A stretch of DNA of 64,000 nt from Melampsora larici-populina 98AG31 (lineage: Eukaryota > Basidiomycota > Pucciniomycetes > Pucciniales > Melampsoraceae), in contig NW_006768800.1 in assembly GCF_000204055.1 (NCBI RefSeq), positions 309,967 through 373,966 on the forward strand, in the 5' to 3' direction. The translations under genes and the position numbers were made by a program. The notes under the pieces are model-generated. The model was not told the DNA's origin. It was given only the letters and a program-made list of their open reading frames with translations, and did no database searches. Shown here one piece after another: positions 55,977 through 64,000 of the stretch (position 1 is its first letter; each line of letters opens with the position of its first letter).

Positions 55977-58900
55977 TCGACCGATAATCTCTCGGACTCC
56001 TTACCAGTAGGAAACGGTGTTAGAAGAGGAAACCTATACTATCTTCCTGAAAAAGTTGACACCTCTCCCTCTATCTCATGCTTCTCAAGTAAAGCTGACA
56101 TTAGCTTATTTGATTGGCACTGTCGACTAGGCCATATAGGTCTTTGTCCATTGAAAGCCGTCCTGAAGACTCATGATGTAAAACCGTCAATTTTGAATGA
56201 AATCGAGGTTCAACAGTGCGATATTTGCGTTAAAAGTAAAATGTCGCGAATGAGCTTTCACTCTAGATCTCCTTATCGCTCAATTCATCCCGGGGATCTA
56301 ATTCACTCTGATGTAGCTAGTTTTGAAACACCATCTCGTGAGGGGTTCAGGTACTTTGTTACTTTTATCGATGACTATTCCAAGTACACTGTCATCTATC
56401 CTCTCAAACTCAAGTCGGAAGTCTTTATGTGTTTCAAGAATTTCTGTGCTGTTTTCTGTAATCTCACTTCATTCAATGTTAAGTCCTTACGTACCGATAA
56501 CGGTGGCGAGTATCTTGGTAAAGAAATGCAAGCCTACATCATCGACAAAGGCATTACACACAATCCTGGCCCTCCACATTCTCCGGAACTCAACGGTGTC
56601 TCTGAGCGTTCAAACAGAACTATAGGGAATCATCTGCGATGTTCACTTGTTACGTCAGGAATGCCAAAGACTTTTTGGGCTGATGCTCTTCGTTACCTCA
56701 CACACACTCTTAACTCCATACCGTGTTATACGCCGGCTGGATTCCACTCTCCAAATTCAATCCTATCTCTACCTGACCCATCTATCTCCACCCTGTTTCC
56801 TTTTGGGTGTCAAGCTTATTACAAAGTTCCTGAAGCAAACAGGAAGAAACTAGACCAAAAAGCTCAAGCTGCTGTACTATTGTCATATCTGTCAGATGGG
56901 AACGGGTACAGATTGTGGGATCTCAGACATCGAAAAGTTGTCAAATCGAGAGATGTCCTGTTTTGTCATGATATCTTTCCTTACTCCTCAACTATTTCTT
57001 GCTCTCCCCCGTCCATTGAAGCTGATATTCCCTGGCCGAGTGATTACGTGTCTTCTCCCTCTCCATCTCTAACGGAAGGACAGCGTCGCGCGCTTCGCGA
57101 AAGACGTCTTTCCAACTCTATACACGCTCCTCGTTGCAGACCTATTCGAACACCTGCTCCTACGCCTGTTGTAACACCTGCTGTTTCACCAATATCATCT
57201 CCTAAAGCAATAACTATCTCGTCAGATTCACCTGGTAGCTCACCCCGGATAAACAGTCCATCATCCTCCTCAGAAGATGCACCACAAGAACGCATGCCAC
57301 TTCCTGCTGAGCCCTCAATACCAACTGTGCCCAAAATAATTCCGGAAACACCCTCGTCTCAAGCAGAACCTCCTACTTTGTCGCCCTCGCCTCTTCCAAT
57401 GGAAGAATCTTCCAGTCAGCCATCTGTCCCAGACAACTCAACCAAGCCTGTTAAGGCATCTATCAAGAAGTCAGTCAAACAACCTGGTCCTCCTACTCGT
57501 CGTTCTGGTCGTTCAACGAAACCTCCCGATCGATTTGGCAACTGGGCAGGTTTAGTAACAGATGAAACTGCATCTATTGATACTCCTCGAACGTGGAAAC
57601 AGTTACTTTGCTCTCCCAACAAGTCGAAGTGGTTAAAAGCTGCTGACAGTGAATTCTCCACTCTCATCGGAATGGGTACGTGGAAACTTGTACCACGTCC
57701 CGCCAAGCGGAAAATCATTAAGTCTAAGTGGGTGTTTAAAGTCAAGAAAAACATTGATGGATCTCTTGACAAGCTCAAAGCTCGATTAGTCGCTATGGGC
57801 TACTCTCAGGTTCACGGAATAGATTACTCTGAAGTGTTCTCCCCGACTACTCGGATGGAGACTCTTCAACTCGTTTTCTCTCTTCTCGCATGCAAGAAGT
57901 TGGTAGGCAGGCAGATTGATATAAAGTCGGCATTTCTCAATTCTCTTCTCACAGAATCAATATACATGACCCAACCGCAGGGGTATGAAGATCCTGAGCA
58001 TCCTGATTGGGTTTGTGAACTCCAACGCTCTCTGTACGGCCTGAAACAGTCACCTAGGCTGTGGAATGCGGAACTGCACAGGATTCTCATCACTCTCAAT
58101 CTCACGCAATCCAAATACGATCCTACTCTCTATTTTCGTTTGGTTGATGGCAAGCTTGTGGGAGCTCTTACTGCTCATGTCGATGATCTGGCGATTGTCG
58201 GTGAAGACTCATTTGTGCAAGAAATCATCAATGCCATCTCCAAGAAGTTTGAAATATTGTCAAACAAAGAACTAACTCATTTCCTCTCTCTCGATATCAG
58301 TCGTGATGTTCCTGCACGAAAGGTTTTTATCTCTCAGTCACACTACATACGAGAACTCATGAACAGATTCTTACCGTCTGACTCTATCTCGGTCAAAACA
58401 CCTACTGATTCCGCTTTCAAAGATCTCACTCCTCGAGCTGTAGGGGAAGAACCCTCACCTGGTCACTATTTGAGTCTGGTTGGTGCTCTACTTTGGGTTG
58501 CACAATGCACCAGACCAGATGTCTCATTCGCCGTCAACCGCTTATCTCAATATCTCCGTGACCCATCAGCCTCTCATTGGGCTGCAGGTCTGCGTGTTCT
58601 TCGATACCTCTCGTGGACGGTCGATTTACGACTCTGTCTGGGTGGATCTGCTACTTTCTCAGGCTACTCGGATTCGGATTGGGCTGAGGATCGACACGAT
58701 CGTCGGTCTACTACCGGTTACACCTTTCGTTTTGGGCATGGTCCAATCTCGTGGAAATCACGGAAACAGACCACCGAAGCCGAGTACAAAGCAATGTCTG
58801 ACTCGTGTAGGGAAGCTATGTGGTTTAAACATCTTCGGTTTGAACTAAACATAAGAACCCCATCAGCAATACCTCTTCATGTTGACAACGAAGGCGCGGA

Positions 58901-59099
58901 GGCTCTTGCGAAAAATCCTCAGCACCACTCGAGGACTAAACATATTCACGCTCGATTCCACTTTGTCCGAGAGTGTGTAAAGAATGAGGATGTGACTATA
59001 TTACATGTATCCTCTAAGGACATGTTGGCAGACATGCTTACCAAGCCTCTACCACGTGTCTTGCTCGAGCGTCACAGAGCCATGTTTGGTCTGGTCTAA
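55977..59099 (+). CDS. Copia pol: integrase, reverse transcriptase, RNase H
   Basis: The frame is open from 55977, with the first ATG at 56151 (982 codons from there). It has the GAG-pre-integrase motif (WHCRLGH, CDICVKSK) and an integrase with Asp in HSDVAS, Asp in RTDNGGEY and Glu in NGVSERSNRT. A Pro/Ser-rich linker follows, then RT with KSAFLNSLL, YGLKQSPRLW and AHVDDLAIVG. RNase H has YSDSDWAED, TEAEYKA and the closing LADMLTKPL. All catalytic residues appear intact. Without readthrough of the UGA at 55974, pol would not be made from the full-length frame. Confidence 0.93.
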   Translation, partial: STDNLSDSLPVGNGVRRGNLYYLPEKVDTSPSISCFSSKADISLFDWHCRLGHIGLCPLKAVLKTHDVKPSILNEIEVQQCDICVKSKMSRMSFHSRSPYRSIHPGDLIHSDVASFETPSREGFRYFVTFIDDYSKYTVIYPLKLKSEVFMCFKNFCAVFCNLTSFNVKSLRTDNGGEYLGKEMQAYIIDKGITHNPGPPHSPELNGVSERSNRTIGNHLRCSLVTSGMPKTFWADALRYLTHTLNSIPCYTPAGFHSPNSILSLPDPSISTLFPFGCQAYYKVPEANRKKLDQKAQAAVLLSYLSDGNGYRLWDLRHRKVVKSRDVLFCHDIFPYSSTISCSPPSIEADIPWPSDYVSSPSPSLTEGQRRALRERRLSNSIHAPRCRPIRTPAPTPVVTPAVSPISSPKAITISSDSPGSSPRINSPSSSSEDAPQERMPLPAEPSIPTVPKIIPETPSSQAEPPTLSPSPLPMEESSSQPSVPDNSTKPVKASIKKSVKQPGPPTRRSGRSTKPPDRFGNWAGLVTDETASIDTPRTWKQLLCSPNKSKWLKAADSEFSTLIGMGTWKLVPRPAKRKIIKSKWVFKVKKNIDGSLDKLKARLVAMGYSQVHGIDYSEVFSPTTRMETLQLVFSLLACKKLVGRQIDIKSAFLNSLLTESIYMTQPQGYEDPEHPDWVCELQRSLYGLKQSPRLWNAELHRILITLNLTQSKYDPTLYFRLVDGKLVGALTAHVDDLAIVGEDSFVQEIINAISKKFEILSNKELTHFLSLDISRDVPARKVFISQSHYIRELMNRFLPSDSISVKTPTDSAFKDLTPRAVGEEPSPGHYLSLVGALLWVAQCTRPDVSFAVNRLSQYLRDPSASHWAAGLRVLRYLSWTVDLRLCLGGSATFSGYSDSDWAEDRHDRRSTTGYTFRFGHGPISWKSRKQTTEAEYKAMSDSCREAMWFKHLRFELNIRTPSAIPLHVDNEGAEALAKNPQHHSRTKHIHARFHFVRECVKNEDVTILHVSSKDMLADMLTKPLPRVLLERHRAMFGLV

Positions 59100-59212
59100 T
59101 TTTGTCTCTTTCTTTTTCCTTTTTTTTTTTTGTTTTTTTTTCTTTTCTTTAAACTCTCTTTCTCTTTCTTTATGCTATCTTATGATATTTGTTTGATGAA
59201 GCTAGCTGGACG

Positions 59213-59222
59213 CAAGGGGGGG
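59213..59222 (+). other. polypurine tract of the Copia element
   Basis: A purine run with seven G just before the right LTR serves as the plus-strand primer site in reverse transcription. Confidence 0.75.
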
Positions 59223-59573
59223 TGTTGAAATACTTGATGTCTCATGATGAACTCCTCTCGTACTCCTTATGTCATCTGTCATGTGTGCTTTCCATCTACT
59301 GCTTCTTGTCCATTGTTTTCTTTTATCTCTCATGACGGATCATGTGAATCCTCTAGTTCTTACATAACTAACAAATGTTTGTTACGTAGTAGTGTTGTGT
59401 ATATATACAACCTGGAGCTGCACTAGGAAAGGGTCTCTTTTCCTCACCCTTTCCATTTCATTCTCGTGCGCTCCAGGTATGTATTTTCTTTTTCCTTCAT
59501 GTTGTGTGTGTTACTTATGAAATTGAAACCACCCTTTCCATTTCATTCTCGTGCGCTCCAGTTGATCGCAACA
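59223..59573 (+). repeat. right LTR of the Copia element
   Basis: It has the same length as the left LTR and is nearly identical to it. Visible differences are A for C in TGTTGAAATACTTG, C for T in CTTGTCCATTG, and A for C in GTGAATCCTC. Confidence 0.95.
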
Positions 59574-59578
59574 CTTTT

Positions 59579-60476
59579 AAGCTCAACTGAGCTTGATGTC
59601 TTTCAAAGATGATGTGATTCAACTTTTTCAACACTTGGAATCAGATGCTGCTTCAAAAATTAAAGACTATGGGTTCAAACATGAAATACCGAAGGTTTTT
59701 TGTATCATTCATTCATTTCGATTGTCTTCATCCGATTAGAACCTTGATACAAAGATTAAATGATTGATCTTCTTTCTCAAATTTGCATATTCATCATACC
59801 AATACTCAAATTAATTGATACCAATTCCCTGATCATGTATTCAAACCTGAATGTTCACAGCAAATGACAGCAATAATCATATTATGTCAATTCAGACAAG
59901 CTCAAACAAAGTTAAATCATCTTGAGGCAAAACAAGTCATTTGTCAATTGTGATGTTGCAAGAAATGAAGTTGGTGTTAGGTCAGAAGGCAAGCACCCCC
60001 TGTTGCCCTACCACTAGCTAGTTGAACAAGATTCTTTTGGACAAAGAACAGAATAGCAACTACCAAGGAAAAAACAGAAATGTTTACCCAATATGGTCTT
60101 TAAACCTTTACTTTTGTCTTCAAGGAAGAAAAATTATGCGGTGCCTGTTGTTTTCACATCTAGGGGATGCGCTATACTGCAGGTCAAAGTGCTTGGATTC
60201 AGTCTCTATCTTTGGGAAATAATTTACCATATTTCATCAGTGTTACATGAGATCAAAGGACAGCGATGCTACAAGACGTCATATAAATATGAATCAGTAT
60301 TACTAGATATTTGATTTGCCAAATCATACAATGGCTCCTTCATATGTCATCCTGCACTGGAGGTTGTGATCCAAAAATGATTGATGTGAAGCCTGAAGGT
60401 GATGTTGGAATTACTTCTTAAGATGCGGAACTCAGATAATAAATTACTCCGGTGATTGATACAGTGATCAAGGAGA
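59579..60476. other. intergenic; one protein-like open stretch
   Basis: Around 59600-59740 a frame reads FKDDVIQLFQHLESDAASKI, which looks coding, but no start, splice partner or family could be found. Nothing else is seen. Confidence 0.4.
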
Positions 60477-60840
60477 TCAACCTCCGCTGACAGGAGGGAT
60501 GACAGCCAAGAGATGATGGGCATGAACGGCAATGTTGGCTTCCTGTTCCAGCGGAGCCATCTGGTCATCTACAGCGAATAATGATCGATCGAGTACATCC
60601 TGCAAAAAAACATTTCAGCACATAAAATTCCAAACGAGCTAGAATCACTGATCTTACGAGAAATTTTACCCATCCATTTGACAATGCAAGAGTTTTCAGA
60701 GACTCTCGTACAGTCTTCACTGTAGAGCTCGTTTCATATTCGACGTGAGGCAGGGGGAGCTCCAGCGATTGAGGTTCATCGGGGATAGCATCCCGGGCAG
60801 ATGCAAATAATAGAAGGGTGACGAAAGATTCAGTAGCCAT
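60477..60840 (-). CDS. MOCS2A: molybdopterin synthase small subunit (MoaD/MOCS2A type)
   Basis: The predicted 101-residue sulfur carrier comes from exons 60840-60658 and 60599-60477. The start MATESFVTLLLFASARDAI matches the first strand and the ASARD loop of MoaD proteins. The C-terminus SLFAVDDQMA...VIPPVSGG ends in the double glycine that becomes a thiocarboxylate. It pairs with the large subunit MOCS2B/MoaE in the cytosol to convert precursor Z to molybdopterin. The splice site is placed at CTC/GTAAGA to keep phase; an alternative donor 12 nt upstream would shorten the middle. The gene is divergent from the complex I gene, with 286 bp between start codons. Confidence 0.85.
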
Positions 60841-61126
60841 GGTGTGAATAGGCTGAGCACGATGTGGATAAGCTGAGCATCATTTTTGGATGAAGTGTGT
60901 GTTTTGTCAATAAGCTGTAGTTTCACTCAACAGTCACATACATATCGATCACTGACTATAAAGCTGTATTCTTATATGTAAACTGACCAATCAAGCTTAA
61001 TCCTATTCTTGACAATTCGACTTTGGAAATCGAGCTTCACGGTCAACAGCGGAAACCCTACTTTATCCGTCTCCTTACCTTACCATCCAACATATCCTTC
61101 AATCCTCAACCTCGAATCAAGATATC
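60841..61126. promoter_or_regulatory. shared divergent promoter region
   Basis: The start codons of the minus-strand MoaD-type gene and the plus-strand complex I gene are 286 bp apart, so both promoters must lie here. The word TAGGCTGAGCACGATGTGGA recurs in part as TAAGCTGAGCATCAT near 60870. No TATA box is clear. Confidence 0.5.
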
Positions 61127-62285
<1,159 letters not shown>

Positions 62286-63254
62286 TCTTATAGATGTTAT
62301 CTTATTATCTCTAAGATGTACAACTTGCCGAGATACATCTTTTGGATTTTTTTTGCCCGATCTAGTTAGAGACATCCTGTGATCAGTCTGAGGCACCTAT
62401 ATATTGAGATAGATCGATGTTTCCTTTCGTTTATACTTCACTGCCTTTTTACTTTCTTCCTTCGAAGCCTATGTTTTGTGATCGGCTTTTTCAATTGTAG
62501 ACGAGTCTGTAAATAAATGAAGCTACACATGAGGGCCAGATAAGGCTATGCACTTGTAGAGACACCATCGAGTGTGGCTTTTCCAGGTGATGGGCGCAGC
62601 GGGTCTGAGGACAGGGCGCGCACCACATTGCGCAAGAAGGGGGACGACTCTTTGTGTACCTGCACTTCCGACTGACGGGCGGTCGTTTTGAAATCTCTGC
62701 GCGCGCTGTTGCAGCGAAATTCTCGCTCAAAGTGCGCGCAGTTTAGCCCGTCAAATATATCCAGGAAGCCTTCTTGATCAAAAAATGTTGCAATTTGTCA
62801 AATTTCAAAAAAAAGTTCAGAATGGATATGATAGATATGGGCATGGTATCAGCTAGCAGGTTCAAAATCCAGCTCTACGACGGGTAATTCAAAGTTAACT
62901 TGAACCAAGTCCGTCTGATCTTGAGCAAGCCTTAGCATGTAGCGAGATGGAATATGAAGTGCTGGGAGTTGACTTCCTTGATGACAATCATAAACACAAT
63001 CATCACTTGTTTGCGGGATTAGGATTGAGTAGATCTTTGGTCCCAATTATTGAATTACTCTAGCTATGAGCATCTCTGGTATTTTTTCAGTTTTACGGCT
63101 GTTCATGAAATTCGTGTCATGAACAAAAAACCACAACTCTTTTTTGGAAACGCCACGCGCCAATACAGCGCACATGTATAAGCATATGCTTCTAACCACA
63201 GCTTGGTTAGGTCAACAAGGTCCACCTGGCTCAATGTGGGCCCCGTGGGTATTA
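62286..63254. other. intergenic; includes a GC-rich hairpin
   Basis: No gene is seen. At 62673-62753 TGACGGGC and GCCCGTCA enclose a second inverted pair of GCGCGC words, giving an 80 bp hairpin in locally GC-rich DNA. Confidence 0.5.
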
Positions 63255-63476
63255 AGGGGGCTCAAGTCAAAAAATTTGCGGCCTTTTCTTAAAAAATTGG
63301 GGAAAGCTTTTTACAATACCGTGCTGTGAAAACTTTTCCCAATTCGTAAAAAAGGGCGGTAAAAATTTCTTTCGGATCTCCTTCTGAGCAGCAGATTTAC
63401 ACAAATTTGTGTATATTTGCTGCTCAAAAAAGTTTTTTACGATAAAAGTAGTAAAATATTTTGACTTGAGCCCCCC
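63255..63476. mobile_element. 222 bp TA-flanked MITE
   Basis: Ends read AGGGGGCTCAAGTCAAAA and the near-exact inverse, with TA on both sides (63253-63254 and 63477-63478). The centre has a further palindrome (GAGCAGCAGATTTACACAAA and its mirror). TA flanks suggest the Tc1/mariner group. Confidence 0.8.
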
Positions 63477-63561
63477 TATTGGCTCCAATCCCCTACGCTT
63501 ATTTTTGACACCTCGGAAACGACAATTGCCAATTCCACCACCACTGCCCAATTTGTACCCC

Positions 63562-64000
63562 ATGGGCCAAAGTACGTTAGTTTTCTTTCTTCACCACCAC
63601 TGACATTTATGCTGACATGTTGTGCCATCCCCTAGCCAAGAAGTTACAGCCTGGAAAGTATGACCCTGGTCTGAAGGTCTTAGCTGTGCAATACCTCCAA
63701 GAAGGCAAGACAATTGCAAACGTACAACGTCTCTTGAAATCACCAGTTAGCCCGCGCACCATCTCACAATGGCACGTGCTTTATCGACGCACTGCCGCGG
63801 TGGTTCACAATCCCGATGATTACGAGAAGCTTGGCAGGAACACCAAGTTGACCGATGAAGACCGGGACTTTATGCTTGAGCTACTTGATGGGAACCCTGG
63901 CCTCTATTTGGATGAGTATTGGCGTGCTGTGTACCATCAAAGTGGTACTTGGGTCTCTCTCAACACCATCACTAACAACCTCAAGATCCGACTGAACTTA
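63562..64000 (+). CDS. Tc1/mariner-type transposase, 5' part, runs off the window
   Basis: A tiny first exon (63562-63571) joins in phase to an exon from 63636. The product begins MGQTKKLQPGKYDPGLK and carries a helix-turn-helix (VQYLQEGKTIANVQRLLKSP, VSPRTISQWHVLYRR). It continues with LTDEDRDFMLELLDGNPGLYLDEYW and VSLNTITNNL, the usual Tc1 N-terminal layout before the DDE catalytic domain. The catalytic part lies beyond the window, so intactness cannot be judged. Confidence 0.75.

Larger units (their letters stand above)
54076..59573 (+). mobile_element. full-length, young Copia retrotransposon
   Basis: Two 351 bp LTRs (54076-54426 and 59223-59573) differ at about three positions. The 5 bp duplication CTTTT flanks the element (54071-54075 and 59574-59578). 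A primer-binding-like GGTTATGAGACC follows the left LTR, and a polypurine tract (CAAGGGGGG) precedes the right LTR. The internal coding frame 54732-59099 is complete except for one UGA. LTR identity above 99 percent implies recent insertion. Confidence 0.97.

Noticed and set aside
63267..63563. 98-codon minus-strand frame
   Set aside because: It overlaps a MITE with clear ends and TA flanks and reads low-complexity sequence.

Overview
The window looks like nuclear DNA from a basidiomycete fungus, most likely a rust (Pucciniales). Host-type genes are split by many 50-130 bp GT-AG introns, the intergenic DNA is AT-rich and full of transposons, and the KDZ-TET/JBP and Copia families match those known from rust genomes. 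This is inferred from gene style and protein families; no species-specific marker was seen.

Layout. 1-7.6 kb holds retrotransposon debris: a minus-strand Copia element cut in two by a 1.37 kb inverted-repeat element, then the 3' end of a plus-strand Gypsy chromovirus. 7.6-11.3 kb holds small non-autonomous DNA elements with CACTG ends, plus one with GGGCC ends. 13.2-19.1 kb is an island of host genes: a secreted GH5 mannanase (11 exons, plus strand) converging on a multicopper oxidase (5 exons, minus strand). 20.4-20.85 kb holds two tandem copies of a 147 bp sequence, one with and one without a 73 bp GT-AG intron. 21.8-26.0 kb is an 11-exon transposon protein with one frameshift.

26.15-40.38 kb is the most notable object: a 14.2 kb DNA transposon bounded by inverted repeats of about 340 bp. 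It carries four genes in two converging pairs: an undescribed 497-residue protein, a complete TET/JBP-type 2-oxoglutarate/Fe(II) dioxygenase, a KDZ transposase with a nonsense codon, and a FAR1/WRKY-GCM-like zinc-finger protein. The first and last genes start at matching distances from the two ends, so the inverted repeats may serve as promoters.

40.7-42.6 kb is a ten-exon orphan coiled-coil protein. 43-53.5 kb is non-coding and rich in short inverted-repeat elements, including a GC-rich hAT-like element, a TTA-flanked Harbinger-like element, and a 2.3 kb TA-flanked element that contains a homeodomain gene and lies next to an uninterrupted copy of its own target. 54.08-59.57 kb is a nearly intact young Copia retrotransposon (351 bp LTRs, CTTTT target duplication) whose reading frame is interrupted by one UGA. 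60.5-62.3 kb carries two housekeeping genes transcribed divergently: a MoaD/MOCS2A-type molybdopterin synthase small subunit and the NDUFS7/NuoB (PSST) subunit of complex I. The window ends inside a Tc1/mariner-type transposase.

Exon models were built by hand from splice sites, reading frame and family resemblance. For the main genes the exon lengths sum to a multiple of three, which supports the models.
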